DNA of 64,000 bases from positions 124,001-188,000 of the forward strand of contig NZ_SIRE01000021.1 in NCBI RefSeq assembly GCF_004307995.1. Direction: 5' to 3'. Shown piece by piece: positions 51,527-60,483 of the stretch. Every line of letters begins with the position of its first letter. Within the stretch, counting starts at the first letter, position 1. A program made the position numbers and the translations under genes. Source of the DNA: Paenibacillus thalictri (GTDB lineage Bacteria; Bacillota; Bacilli; Paenibacillales; NBRC-103111). The notes beneath the pieces were generated by a model that was given only the letters and a program-made list of their open reading frames with translations, made no database searches and was not told the DNA's origin.

Positions 51527-52162
51527 ATGGCAACAGTATTGTATATCACCGCACATCCTTTGGATCATCAAGCTTCTTACAGCATGGCTGTAGGCAAACA
51601 GTTTATCGAATCTTACCGCGAAGCGAATCCTGGTGACGAAGTCGTTACCCTTGATTTGTATAACTTGAACATCCCGCATATCGATGCCGACGTATTCAGC
51701 GGCTGGGGCAAGCTGCGTTCCGGTTCTTCGTTTGATCAATTAAGCGACGCCGAAAAAGCGAAAGTGGCTCGTTTGAATGAAATCGTCGACCAATATGTCG
51801 CTGCTGACAAATATGTCTATGTATCTCCAATGTGGAACTTCTCTTTCCCGCCGGTGCTTAAAGCGTATATCGATGCGATCTGTATGGCCGGCAAAACGTT
51901 TAAATATACCGAAAATGGTCCTGTAGGCCTGCTTAGCGACAAAAAAGCGATCCATATCCAAGCTAGCGGCGGCGTTTATTCCGAAGGTCCTGCTGCAGGT
52001 TTCGAAAGCGGCCATAGCTTCCTGAAAAAAATTATGCAATTCCATGGCGTAACCAACTTCGAAGGCATTTTTGTCGAAGGCATGAACGCTTTCCCGGATC
52101 AAGCACAATCGATCAAAGAAAAAGCGCTTGAGAAAGCCAAAGAAACGGCAAAACAATTCTAA
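51527..52162 (+). CDS. azoR: FMN-dependent NADH-azoreductase (AzoR family)
   Basis: Flavodoxin-like quinone/azo reductase of 211 residues. The FMN phosphate loop is in LYITAHPLDHQASYSM near the N-terminus, and MWNFSFPPVLKAYIDAI (near 100) and HIQASGGVYSEG (near 145) are FMN- and substrate-contacting segments. It gives two-electron reduction of quinones, protecting against quinones that could arise from the aromatic pathways. GGGAGGAAC precedes the ATG. The codon use is biased to frequent codons, suggesting good expression. It forms a single-gene unit with its own terminator. Confidence 0.93.
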   Translation: MATVLYITAHPLDHQASYSMAVGKQFIESYREANPGDEVVTLDLYNLNIPHIDADVFSGWGKLRSGSSFDQLSDAEKAKVARLNEIVDQYVAADKYVYVSPMWNFSFPPVLKAYIDAICMAGKTFKYTENGPVGLLSDKKAIHIQASGGVYSEGPAAGFESGHSFLKKIMQFHGVTNFEGIFVEGMNAFPDQAQSIKEKALEKAKETAKQF

Positions 52163-52182
52163 TCATACTCTCAGCAGAGAAG

Positions 52183-52213
52183 GAACCCGTTGATATGCGG
52201 GTTTCTTTTTTTT
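52183..52213 (+). terminator. Terminator of azoR
   Basis: GAACCCG pairs with CGGGTTT around an eight-base loop and is followed by CTTTTTTTT. Confidence 0.88.
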
Positions 52214-52290
52214 GCTCTCCATTCAAAATCATGTAGTACAAATTTTCAATAATGGGTATTATTGTATTATATCGATGTGGAGGTGGGGAG

Positions 52291-52479
52291 TTGGATAAGA
52301 ATAAAACGTTTCCTCATTTTTATGACGGATCGTCGCATGCCGAATTTTCGGAGGAACTTGTCGGAGAATCGCCGGACATACTTCAAGATCAGCCCGGGCG
52401 GGCTGTGGAAGCGGATGAGCCGCAGGAATGGCGCAAGCATGTCGGCGCGAATCCGTTTAACGGCACCGGGAAAACATAG
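52291..52479 (+). CDS. Small hypothetical acidic protein (62 aa)
   Basis: Not recognised as a named family. The TTG start lies 7 bp after GGAGG (in GTGGAGGTGGGGAG), and the frame ends 30 bp before a strong terminator, so a true gene is likely. The product is hydrophilic and acidic (DKNKTFPHFYDGSSHAEFSE, EADEPQEWRKHVGANPFNG), with no Cys, membrane segment or signal peptide. A promoter was not identified. A longer ATG-started frame from 52252 has no ribosome site. Confidence 0.6.
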   Translation: MDKNKTFPHFYDGSSHAEFSEELVGESPDILQDQPGRAVEADEPQEWRKHVGANPFNGTGKT

Positions 52480-52802
52480 CTAATCCTGCTTCGTCACCTT
52501 AACGCCATGAAAAGCCCCCCTGTGCATATCGACAGGGGGCTTTTTTCGTTTGCTCGGGTGGCGGCTGCGGTATTTCAAACCCCTCCTCTTAATAAAACGC
52601 GGACGACGGACATCCCGAGGGGGAAGGATACTGACACCGCCGATTACGGCCTATGCGTCCGGACTACCAACCGGAACTGTGATTTTACGCTGCGCCTTCA
52701 TTTTACACCGTCTCTGACGTTTGCAACAAGCGGTATCCTGGCAAAAATATAAGTAGCAAATGAACCCGCTGTGCAAATTGCAAAATAAAAGGAGCCGCTC
52801 AA
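52480..52802. other. Intergenic region between the small gene and yqzE
   Basis: Apart from the terminator at 52510, nothing could be recognised in these 323 bases. Confidence 0.4.
52510..52546 (+). terminator. Strong rho-independent terminator
   Basis: AAAAGCCCCCCTGT pairs with ACAGGGGGCTTTT with one extra C, loop GCATATCG, followed by a T-run. It ends the transcript of the 62-residue protein gene. Confidence 0.93.
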
Positions 52803-53006
52803 ATGGACGGAGAAGATTGGGTGAAGTATGTGACGGAACGATTTCTTGCGTTTGTGAATACGCCAAAAGAAGAACGGAAACAGGCAAGATCGTCCAAAAA
52901 ATCGATGAGGGAAGATTGGGCGACGCGGTGGTTCGGACAAATCGCATTATCGGTGCGGATCTGGGCGAATAACCGCAAGCGTGGCGGTGAGCATGCGGGA
53001 GATTAG
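52803..53006 (+). CDS. yqzE: YqzE-like protein
   Basis: 67 residues. The N-terminal WVKYVTERFLAFVNTPKEER matches the YqzE family of Bacillales, whose signature is VKY(L/V)T...TPKEERK. The basic C-terminus (RWFGQIALSVRIWANNRKR) has a weakly hydrophobic stretch that may associate with the membrane. Function unknown. AAAAGGAGCCGCTCAA precedes the ATG. In Bacillus, yqzE lies near the comG and yqhG/yqhH region, as here. Confidence 0.85.
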   Translation: MDGEDWVKYVTERFLAFVNTPKEERKQARSSKKSMREDWATRWFGQIALSVRIWANNRKRGGEHAGD

Positions 53007-53026
53007 CTAAACCCGCGATCCCGCAC

Positions 53027-53097
53027 AAAAAAAAGAAAAGCTTGTTTTTACCATCGGGGACGATACCAGATCTCCGATGGGTAAAAAACGAAGCTTT
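53027..53097 (-). terminator. Long hairpin terminator of the 53171-54247 gene
   Basis: AAAGCTTGTTTTTACCATCGG pairs across an about 16-base loop with CCGATGGGTAAAAAACGAAGCTTT, with two small irregularities. On the minus strand it is followed by TCTTTTTTTTGTG. The right end has no T-run, so it does not serve yqzE. Confidence 0.85.
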
Positions 53098-53170
53098 CCA
53101 AGTATAGGAAGAGAGAGGAGAGAAAACAAAAGGGATGTACCGCGTTGTTCGTCTATACAAGACGAACGCT

Positions 53171-54247
53171 TCAGCGGTAAAATCGCGCCGATGAAGGCAG
53201 CGAGTCATAGTGGACGGCCCGCGGACCGTCTTGGTCGACCAGCATGTAAGCGCCTGTTGTCCATGTATGGTAACCGGTTACCGCAAGCGGAACATTCACT
53301 TCGTAACCGTAGAGATAAGCGACATAAGTCAATTTTTGTTTCTCGGCGAGCAAGCTTTTGAGTGTGGCGAACGTGTCCACTTCCAGCGGTTTGCCTTTAA
53401 CCCAGGGCAATTTTTCATAAGGATCGAACCCGGGCAGCTCCAGCCTTTCCAATATCGTATGCGAGCTTTGGGATTTGGTGAGCCCGTTTGTACTAGCTGT
53501 TTCCTGCGGCAGCGCGGCAGCGTGAACGGGGAGCAGCTCGCCGGTCTTAGCATCGATAATATACGTTTTATCCTTCAATCGGACCTTCCAAACTGCCTGC
53601 AGAGGGTTAAAATAAAGCCGCTCCCCCTGCAGCTCCTTTGCTTGCGAAAACTTTGCATAAGATATATCGATAAGTTCCTGCTGTACCATAGAACGGTACA
53701 GCGTAGACAAGCTGAATAACGGGTATTTGCCGCTGCCGTATTCGCTGAGGCGGTACGTTCCGTCTTCGACGGCTTGGACGATCATATAACCGACCTCGTC
53801 GCTGCCTTTCTTGAGGATAACGACCCAGCCATGAGTGCCCGGACCTAGCGGATAACTTGTCCAATTGGCGTTTTTCCACTGCTCGAAGCCTTTTTCCTTT
53901 GCGATGGTGGACTTCCATTCGTTGACGGAAGCGTCCATCGTCGGCTGCGCCGGCGCCTTGGGAGCGGAAGCCGCTGCGTCGCCGCTGACTGTGCCTGACG
54001 GTTTAGCGGGTTCGGCTGCCGGCTCAGTTTGAACCGATTCTGGCTTCTTTGGTTCTTGCGGAGCGGGTGCGATGTCGGCTGCGGCATTGGCAGCGTGCGT
54101 TTCGACGTTGGCGGCGTTATCCGGACTGGCCGCAGCGGTTGCGGCGTAGGTGGTTTCCTGTACCTTGGCCGGCAGCGGAATTCCGGTATAGAAGCCTGTC
54201 CCCACGATCAGGGCGGCTATGATTGCCGAAAGCTTGGTCATTTTCAC
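53171..54247 (-). CDS. Exported protein of unknown function
   Basis: 358 residues, not assigned to a family. The N-terminal signal/anchor (KLSAIIAALIVGTGFYTGIP) is followed by an Ala/Pro/Glu-rich low-complexity linker (about 35-110). The remaining 250 residues form a globular part that includes two segments reminiscent of PepSY-like strands (WVVILKKGSDEVGYMIVQAV and AVWKVRLKDKTYIIDAKTGE). No Cys-based or catalytic motif is seen. The start is GTG, 7 bp after AGGTG. It is likely a wall- or membrane-attached extracellular protein. Confidence 0.75.
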   Translation of the reverse strand: MKMTKLSAIIAALIVGTGFYTGIPLPAKVQETTYAATAAASPDNAANVETHAANAAADIAPAPQEPKKPESVQTEPAAEPAKPSGTVSGDAAASAPKAPAQPTMDASVNEWKSTIAKEKGFEQWKNANWTSYPLGPGTHGWVVILKKGSDEVGYMIVQAVEDGTYRLSEYGSGKYPLFSLSTLYRSMVQQELIDISYAKFSQAKELQGERLYFNPLQAVWKVRLKDKTYIIDAKTGELLPVHAAALPQETASTNGLTKSQSSHTILERLELPGFDPYEKLPWVKGKPLEVDTFATLKSLLAEKQKLTYVAYLYGYEVNVPLAVTGYHTWTTGAYMLVDQDGPRAVHYDSLPSSARFYR

Positions 54248-54381
54248 TTTTTCACCTGCCCGGAACCTTATGTGTATGCTTTTATTCTAATGTTTATGCC
54301 TTAAAAAGTTTGTTAGAACGTGCAAGCGGAAAACTTTTTTTTCGCTTCTATTTTTGCTGCCTTTTAGCGAGAATCGTCATT

Positions 54382-55491
54382 TCACGGTCGCTGCGGCGTA
54401 TGGAAATGAAACAAACCGCAGTTTATGACGGATATGTGTACGCGGGGCCTGTACTGCCACTCAATCTCGGCTTGGCGATTGCGGTATTGTCCTTCGAAAT
54501 CCGGCTTTTTATCATCTTCCGCGGCTTTAATTAAGCTTTCGTAATACAGCCGGATGCGCTCCAGCTCTTCAAGCAGCCGGTCATGGGCTTCCTCAGCCCA
54601 CCGGTGGTCATAATCCTTCAACCGGTTCTCCAAATACCGCTCCAGTACGCTGCTGCCGTGAGAAAGCGACATTTTGTCCGGGATGATATGAATGTTGGCG
54701 GGCAGCCGCGGCGTCAGCTTCACGTTGTCCAGCAGTTCATCGAAATCTTCCTTGATTTCGCCGGTCGACAAACGAATGGCCAGCGAATGCAGCTCCGTCC
54801 GTTTCATATCGCAAGCGAACTCCACGAGATAGTTGGCATGCAGCCATGAATCGTAAGGCAGCGATGCGGGAGCGGAGCGGTGTCCCTGCGGCGGTTCCTC
54901 GAACAGCCGGACGTATTTGCCTTTGGCTTTGACAGCATCGAAAATTTGCTCTAGACGGCGGCTGCCAAACGTCACATCATCCCTGGGCATTCGGGAGACC
55001 ACGGGTGTCGGGACAAACCCGAAGTAGCGGCCTAATATGCTATCCGGTTGGGAAGATTGAGCTTGCTCGGCCGAACCGTCCGGTACGGGCTCCGAACCAG
55101 CCGGCGAAGCGCTCACGGAAGGCAAGCCGTTGCCGCCGCCGGGCTGGGACTGGGAGCCTGACGGCATCGGAACGCCGGGCGCCGCTGACGGGTTTGCCGT
55201 GTAAACGCCGGCAGCGCCCGCGCCTGGCATGGAAGCTGCTCCTGCCTGCGGGTATTTGGCGGCGAGCACGTCTTTAGCTTTGTCCGGGTCGAACACCAAG
55301 GTGAAGGTCATCGTTTCCGGCGCGGCTCCGGTACGTTCGACAAAACTCCAATAATAAGGGCGGTTTGTCAGCGCTCTGTCTGCCGAAGGCGACAGCTTGA
55401 CGGTTACATAAGCCGGATGTTTCTCGATAATCTGGCATTGCTCGGTTTCCAAATACCTCATGACAAATTGCTGGATTTCCCCGGTTTTCAC
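54382..55491 (-). CDS. yqhG: YqhG-like protein
   Basis: 369 residues. The N-terminus (IQQFVMRYLETEQCQIIEKH) and the domain with PYYWSFVER and LVFDPDKAK match the YqhG family of Bacillales, function unknown. A Gly/Pro/Ser/Ala-rich insertion (about 100-170) makes it over 100 residues longer than the Bacillus protein as I recall it. The start codon overlaps the stop of the helicase gene (ATGA), so expression is coupled. The pair is conserved across Bacillales, which suggests that YqhG assists the helicase. Confidence 0.85.
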   Translation of the reverse strand: MKTGEIQQFVMRYLETEQCQIIEKHPAYVTVKLSPSADRALTNRPYYWSFVERTGAAPETMTFTLVFDPDKAKDVLAAKYPQAGAASMPGAGAAGVYTANPSAAPGVPMPSGSQSQPGGGNGLPSVSASPAGSEPVPDGSAEQAQSSQPDSILGRYFGFVPTPVVSRMPRDDVTFGSRRLEQIFDAVKAKGKYVRLFEEPPQGHRSAPASLPYDSWLHANYLVEFACDMKRTELHSLAIRLSTGEIKEDFDELLDNVKLTPRLPANIHIIPDKMSLSHGSSVLERYLENRLKDYDHRWAEEAHDRLLEELERIRLYYESLIKAAEDDKKPDFEGQYRNRQAEIEWQYRPRVHISVINCGLFHFHTPQRP

Positions 55492-57284
55492 GGTCTCACC
55501 TCAAAGTTGTTCGGCAGTGTCTGACCTACCGCGTCAAGAATGGCCCCCGGATGAGGCGAGCTGCTTGCTTCCTGTTCGTATTCCGAGCGAATGGTCGTAA
55601 ACGAACGTCCGAGATCGTCCATCTCCCGGCGGATGTCCGCATCGGATCTGGATTCCAGAATCATTTTGGCGATCCGCGATTCAAGCGACGTCTTCTTCTC
55701 GAACCTCTCCAGTATCGTATCCAGCTCGCCGATGACCAGCTCGAACATGTTGATTTTTTCGTGAAGCAGCGATAGGATATATTCTTCGATTGTGCCGTTG
55801 GTGGACAGATTGTAGATCTTGACGTCGTTTTGCTGGCCCAAGCGGTGCACTCGACCGATTCGCTGCTCGACCCGCATCGGATTCCACGGCAAATCGAAAT
55901 TAATCATATGGCTGCAAAACTGCAGATTGATGCCTTCGCCTCCGGCTTCCGTTGCGACAAGGACCTGAGCGCGGCCGCGGAACAAGTCCATCATCCAGTC
56001 TTTTTTGCCCCGGTTCATCCCGCCGCGGTAAGGGACTGCGCTAATCTTGTGCTCTTTCAAGTAGTTCAGCAAATATTCTTGAGACGCCCGGTATTCGGTG
56101 AACACGATCACCTTTTCGTTGATGTCCTGAATCAGCTCAAGCACCTTTTCGGCTTTGGTGTTGGCTTTAATACTGCGGATCAGTTCGACAAGCTCCCATA
56201 TTTTTGGGCGCAGCGGCGAATCTTCAGCTGTTTTCTTAAACATGTTGACCAGTGTTATAAACACGGCGTCCCGGCTTGAACATACCTCCCGCTGCAGCGT
56301 CACCAGCGAAAGGATGTTGCTCATATCGCCGCCCGCCGCTTCCTCATAGCGGCCCTTCACGAAGTCGGTTACACCGTCGTAGAGCGCTTGCTCTTCCATT
56401 GACAAAGTAAGCGGGATATTTTTGACAAACCGTTTGGTAAAAGCGACATTGCCGTCGGAGCGCCGGTTGCGGATCATCACCTTGGACAACTCGGCCTGCA
56501 GCAGCTCTTCGTTTTTCGGGATCCGCTTGTCGACGACAAAATTGGCGTGGAAATTGCCTTGCCCGCCGAGCTGTCCCGGCTTCAGCAGGGTGATCAGGTT
56601 GTACAGCTCCTTCAGATCGTTTTGCACAGGGGTTGCGGTAAGCAGCAGGCAGTATTTTTTTTTCAAATCGGTGATGAATTGATAGTTTGTCGTTTTTTTG
56701 TTTTTAAGTTTATGAGCTTCGTCGACGATCAGCATATCGTATTCCATGCCCATGACGATGTCGCGGTGCGGATCGCGTTTGGCCGTGTCCATCGAAGCGA
56801 CGATAATGTCACAGCCGGTCCACATGTATTCTTTTTTTTGGGCGACGGCATTGATGCCGAACTTTTGATTCAGCTCGCGGACCCACTGCAGCACAAGGGA
56901 GGCGGGTACGAGGATCAGCGCTTTTTTGACCAGGCCGCGCACGATATACTCTTTGAGGATGAGACCGGCTTCAATCGTTTTGCCCAGGCCCACTTCGTCG
57001 GCGAGTATCGCCCGTCCCCGCATCTCCGTCAGCACTTTTTTGGCGGTGTCGATCTGGTGCTGCATCGGCACCAGCTGCTGCAGATGCACGAGGCATTGCA
57101 GCTCGTCGAAGCTGTGAATGAGCCGGGCCTGCTCCGCTTCCAAGGCAAGCTGAAACAAGGTCCAATCGTCCCAAGGACCGTTTTTTTCCGAGCGTGCGGC
57201 AAATTCCCCATACCATTCGCGGTCAAAATGAATCTGCAGCCGGTTGTTCAGTTGGCGGGTGATGACTTGATCGGTTGGTTGCAT
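55488..57284 (-). CDS. yqhH: SNF2-type helicase YqhH
   Basis: Double-stranded-nucleic-acid translocase of 598 residues. Motif I is ADEVGLGKTIEAGLIL near residue 95, motif II is LIVDEAHKLKN near 190, motif III TATPVQND near 220, and motif VI QRIGRVHRLGQQNDVKI near 490. This is the RapA/HepA-like branch without N-terminal Tudor domains. AGGAGG precedes the ATG. It forms a two-gene operon with yqhG. A paired stem-loop lies just upstream. Roles in transcription recycling or DNA repair are possible; none is shown. Confidence 0.92.
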   Translation of the reverse strand: MQPTDQVITRQLNNRLQIHFDREWYGEFAARSEKNGPWDDWTLFQLALEAEQARLIHSFDELQCLVHLQQLVPMQHQIDTAKKVLTEMRGRAILADEVGLGKTIEAGLILKEYIVRGLVKKALILVPASLVLQWVRELNQKFGINAVAQKKEYMWTGCDIIVASMDTAKRDPHRDIVMGMEYDMLIVDEAHKLKNKKTTNYQFITDLKKKYCLLLTATPVQNDLKELYNLITLLKPGQLGGQGNFHANFVVDKRIPKNEELLQAELSKVMIRNRRSDGNVAFTKRFVKNIPLTLSMEEQALYDGVTDFVKGRYEEAAGGDMSNILSLVTLQREVCSSRDAVFITLVNMFKKTAEDSPLRPKIWELVELIRSIKANTKAEKVLELIQDINEKVIVFTEYRASQEYLLNYLKEHKISAVPYRGGMNRGKKDWMMDLFRGRAQVLVATEAGGEGINLQFCSHMINFDLPWNPMRVEQRIGRVHRLGQQNDVKIYNLSTNGTIEEYILSLLHEKINMFELVIGELDTILERFEKKTSLESRIAKMILESRSDADIRREMDDLGRSFTTIRSEYEQEASSSPHPGAILDAVGQTLPNNFEVRP

Positions 57285-57299
57285 TGCCGTACCTCCTAA

Positions 57300-57370
57300 G
57301 GGCTTTCCGTAGGAAAGCCCGCTTCGTAAGGATATGCTGGGCTTTCCGCAGGAAAGCCTGCTGCGTAAGC
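57300..57370. repeat. Two tandem copies of a 32-bp hairpin unit
   Basis: GGGCTTTCCGTAGGAAAGCCC (57300) and GGGCTTTCCGCAGGAAAGCCT (57339) each fold into a 9-bp stem and are followed by GCTTCGTAAGG and GCTGCGTAAGC. The period is 39 bp. They lie between the divergent helicase and lipoprotein genes. They may act as a processed mRNA 5' structure or be a short interspersed palindrome. Confidence 0.7.
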
Positions 57371-57484
57371 TTGAAAAACGAAAGCGGCTTGACTATGAAT
57401 CGTTAAACCATAGTATGCTCGAAATTAAAAGCTTTAAAACCCGGCCCGCATGCTTTATCATGGTTGTAGCGGAGGCGAGAATCT

Positions 57485-58591
57485 ATGAAACGCAAAATCA
57501 ACCATTGCAAGAAGGCGGCTCTCAGCCTGTTGCTGCTCGCGGTGTGCGCAGGATGCCGGTATCCTTGGAGCCAGCCGGAACGGCAGACCCCCGTTGATTC
57601 GGAAGTAAAGCAAGCGCTTGACGAAACAGGCGATCTCATCGTGTCAAGCAGGGACAACGTATACAGCGTCAATAGCCAAACGCAGCAATCGAAGCTCATC
57701 TTGCATACACAACAGCCGATTAGCGGCGTGGAATATACGGCGGAACGGCTCGCCGTTGCCGTATACGATCCGAACGATTCCCAAGCCTTCAAAGGCTTGT
57801 ATGTGCGCGGTAAAGCCGGCGATGCGTTTACGCAAATCGCCACACCGCAAATGCAGCCCAAATTGTGCTACAGCTACGGCGACTACATATGGGTGGCGGC
57901 AGCGGATAAAACGGACCAGAAGGGCGCGGAATATACGAAAGTCGGGATCTTTCAGCTGTCGGTGCGCAAATGGGTGAAAGAGTGGCTAGTTCCCGGCGGT
58001 ATCGAAGATGCGGAAGGCAGCGGCAAAAACGTCTATTTTGTCACCTCAAATAATAAAGATACGAGCTCTAATTTGTATAAGGCGGATGTGACGACCGGCG
58101 ATTGGGGAAAATTAATCCAGGAAGCAAGACGTTATCCGCTCGATGAGGTGGCGCTGGACTCGAATGGCGAGATCTACATGATGATTTCGCAGCGTGCCAA
58201 AACGGAATGGTCCAATAAGGTGTACCATTATAATCCTGCTCAAAGCAAATACGAGCTATTCGATAACTTCGTATCGAATACAAAGCCGTATTCTTATCAT
58301 ATGGATGCGCTGCTCGGCAAAGCGTTAATTATTAGAAACGATGTGACGGAGACAAGTGAAATCGAGAAACCGATAGCGCTGCTTGATCTGGCATCCCGCA
58401 AGCAAATGTTTATCCCTTGGGACCATCGTCCTGTAGCGGCGACCCATTCGCAGGATGAATTCGTGGTGCTGGCCGACGACGGCACGGTTGCTTTCATAAA
58501 ACCCGTGCCGGGCGAACAACCGCTTCGCGAGTTTCATATCGAAGGCATGGAATCCGGAGTAAATATCAGCATGAAAAGAGATGAGAAGTAA
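57485..58591 (+). CDS. Lipoprotein with beta-propeller-like repeats
   Basis: 368 residues. The signal peptide ends with lipobox VCAGC (near residue 24), so the protein is anchored to the outer side of the membrane. The mature part has repeated four-strand-like segments (DLIVSSRDNVYSVNSQTQQS, VYFVTSNNKDTSSNLYKADV, AVDSNGEIYMM-type) typical of a beta-propeller, but no family is named. GGAGGCGAG precedes the ATG. The stop codon overlaps the next start by one base, coupling it to lipM. No enzymatic motif was seen. Confidence 0.75.
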   Translation: MKRKINHCKKAALSLLLLAVCAGCRYPWSQPERQTPVDSEVKQALDETGDLIVSSRDNVYSVNSQTQQSKLILHTQQPISGVEYTAERLAVAVYDPNDSQAFKGLYVRGKAGDAFTQIATPQMQPKLCYSYGDYIWVAAADKTDQKGAEYTKVGIFQLSVRKWVKEWLVPGGIEDAEGSGKNVYFVTSNNKDTSSNLYKADVTTGDWGKLIQEARRYPLDEVALDSNGEIYMMISQRAKTEWSNKVYHYNPAQSKYELFDNFVSNTKPYSYHMDALLGKALIIRNDVTETSEIEKPIALLDLASRKQMFIPWDHRPVAATHSQDEFVVLADDGTVAFIKPVPGEQPLREFHIEGMESGVNISMKRDEK

Positions 58592-59433
58592 TGTCGGAAG
58601 CTTGGCGTTTTATACAATCGGGCGCTTGTTCGCCTGCGGAAAATATGGCGATCGACGAGGCGGTGTTAACCGCCGTCAGTGAAGGGAAAGCGGCGCCGAC
58701 GGTGCGTTTTTACGGCTGGAATCCGCCGACGCTGTCGATCGGTTATTTTCAAAAGGCGGCTGAGGTCAATACGGAGCAGTTGGAGCGTGAAGGGATCGGC
58801 TTCGTGCGGCGGCCAACCGGCGGGCGCGCGGTGCTGCATGACCGGGAGCTGACTTACAGCATCATTGTACCGGAGGACTATCCTGGCATTCCGCGCAGCG
58901 TGACCGAAGCGTACCGGGTACTCAGCATAGGGCTATTGTACGGTTTTCAAGGACTAGGACTCGATGCCAAGATGGTGCAGCTTGCGTCGGAGGAGGAGAA
59001 GCAAAAATATGAGTCGTTAGGCTCAGCCGCATGTTTCGATTCTCCTTCCTGGTACGAGCTTGTGGTGGAAGGCCGCAAAGTCGCCGGCAGCGCACAAACC
59101 CGGCAAAAAAACGTCGTGCTGCAGCACGGCTCCATTTTGCTTGATTTGGATGCCGAGCAGTTGTTCCGGCTGCTGCTTTTTAAAAACGAGCGGCTCAGGG
59201 ACCGATTGAAGGAGCAGTTCTCGCACAAGGCGGTTGCCATCAACGAGCTCAAACGGCTGCAAAACCAGCCGGAGGTCGATCTGCAGGAAGTGGAGATTTC
59301 GTTCCGCGAAGGGATTGCCCGGGGGCTTGGCGCGGAGCTGGCGGTTTCCGAGCTGTCCGAATGGGAGAAAGAACTGGCCGGGCAGCTGGTCAGGGAGAAA
59401 TACGGGACTGAACAATGGAACCTTCGCAGGTAG
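58591..59433 (+). CDS. lipM: Octanoyltransferase LipM (lipoate-protein ligase A family)
   Basis: 280 residues, BPL/LplA-like fold. The octanoyl-binding block FVRRPTGGRAVLHDRELTYS is near residue 70, the catalytic Cys is in GSAACFDSPSWYELVVEGRK near 145, and the Lys-containing KVAGSAQTRQKNVVLQHGS follows. It moves octanoate from acyl carrier protein to GcvH, the first step of lipoate assembly in Firmicutes. It matches YqhM of Bacillus by sequence and by neighbourhood (yqhG-yqhH nearby). LplJ- or LipL-type activity is less likely given the motif order. Confidence 0.88.
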   Translation: MSEAWRFIQSGACSPAENMAIDEAVLTAVSEGKAAPTVRFYGWNPPTLSIGYFQKAAEVNTEQLEREGIGFVRRPTGGRAVLHDRELTYSIIVPEDYPGIPRSVTEAYRVLSIGLLYGFQGLGLDAKMVQLASEEEKQKYESLGSAACFDSPSWYELVVEGRKVAGSAQTRQKNVVLQHGSILLDLDAEQLFRLLLFKNERLRDRLKEQFSHKAVAINELKRLQNQPEVDLQEVEISFREGIARGLGAELAVSELSEWEKELAGQLVREKYGTEQWNLRR

Positions 59434-59484
59434 CGCGATGCGCCGCCTCGAAGGTCCTTTTTTTAGCATAAATTTGAACTAGGG

Positions 59485-60321
59485 TTATGTAAGCTCGCTG
59501 ATTTCCTGCTCGAAGGCAGCCTGCAGCTTGCGGGACACCGGGCCGGGAATGCCGTCGCCAACGGCGCGACCGTCGATTTGTACGACCGGCATAATTTCCG
59601 AAGTCGTCGACGTGAGGAAAGCTTCGTCCGCCAGTTGCAGTTGCTCCAGCGTAAACGGCTGCTCGTGCACGGGAATATGCAATTGCTTCGCAAGGCGCAG
59701 TACAACGCTGCGGGTAATGCCGTGCAGGACCAGATTATTAGCCGGATGTGTGTATAGCTCGCCTTGTTTTACCATCATAAAATTGGAGGAGCTGGATTCC
59801 GTTACAGTTCCGCTGCGATGAAAAATGACGTCTCCGGCGCCTTGATCAAGCGCGTGTTGTTTGGCGATGACATTGGCCAGCAGATTTAACGTTTTGAGAT
59901 CGCAGTGCAGCCAGCGGGTATCTTCCAGCGTCACGGCGCTGATCCCTTTGCGCATCGTATCCAGCGGTCTTTCCATCTCGCTTGTGTATGCCAGCAAGAT
60001 CGGTTCGGACTGCTTCGGAAACGCATGCGCCCGTGGGGCCGCCCCTCGGGTTACCTGCATATAGACGATGCCGTCGGCTATCTGGTTTACGTCGATGAGC
60101 TTATGAACAATCGAATTCAATTCCTCGGCGGAATAGGGAAGCTGGATTCGCACGCCGTCCGCACTGCGCTGGAATCTTTGAAAATGCGCTTTCCCCTCGA
60201 GTACCTTGCCGCCGTATACGCGGAATACTTCATAAATGCCGTCGCCAAAATAATATCCGCGGTCATCCGGGGACACGGCAATCTCTTCCTTAGGCACATA
60301 TCGGTCTTGAAAAAAATACAA
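59485..60321 (-). CDS. dat: D-amino-acid aminotransferase
   Basis: PLP-dependent class IV aminotransferase of 278 residues. DRGYYFGDGIYEVFRVYGG lies at the N-terminus, the PLP-binding Lys is in HCDLKTLNLLANVIAKQ near residue 145, and the specificity residues of D-alanine aminotransferase, RGAAPRAHAFP (Arg and His near 100), are present. It makes D-alanine/D-glutamate for the cell wall. The start is TTG, exactly 7 bp after GGAGG. It converges with lipM. Confidence 0.92.
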   Translation of the reverse strand: MYFFQDRYVPKEEIAVSPDDRGYYFGDGIYEVFRVYGGKVLEGKAHFQRFQRSADGVRIQLPYSAEELNSIVHKLIDVNQIADGIVYMQVTRGAAPRAHAFPKQSEPILLAYTSEMERPLDTMRKGISAVTLEDTRWLHCDLKTLNLLANVIAKQHALDQGAGDVIFHRSGTVTESSSSNFMMVKQGELYTHPANNLVLHGITRSVVLRLAKQLHIPVHEQPFTLEQLQLADEAFLTSTTSEIMPVVQIDGRAVGDGIPGPVSRKLQAAFEQEISELT

Positions 60322-60446
60322 AGTGACACCTCCGATGAGAACATTTGTTTGTGTTCGTAAGAATTGTATGCTAAGCTAAATCTAGGTTAGCAGATTCGTA
60401 TAGGTGCGTCAAAGCAACCAAAAGAGCTGCTGCAAGTAAGACCTAT

Positions 60447-60483
60447 AAGCCGCATTGTCAAGTACTGAAAACGGCTTTTTTTA
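60447..60483 (+). terminator. Orphan rightward terminator
   Basis: AAGCCG pairs with CGGCTT across a 19-base loop and is followed by TTTTT. There is no plus-strand gene directly before it, so it may end a small RNA or an antisense transcript over the dat promoter. Confidence 0.5.
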
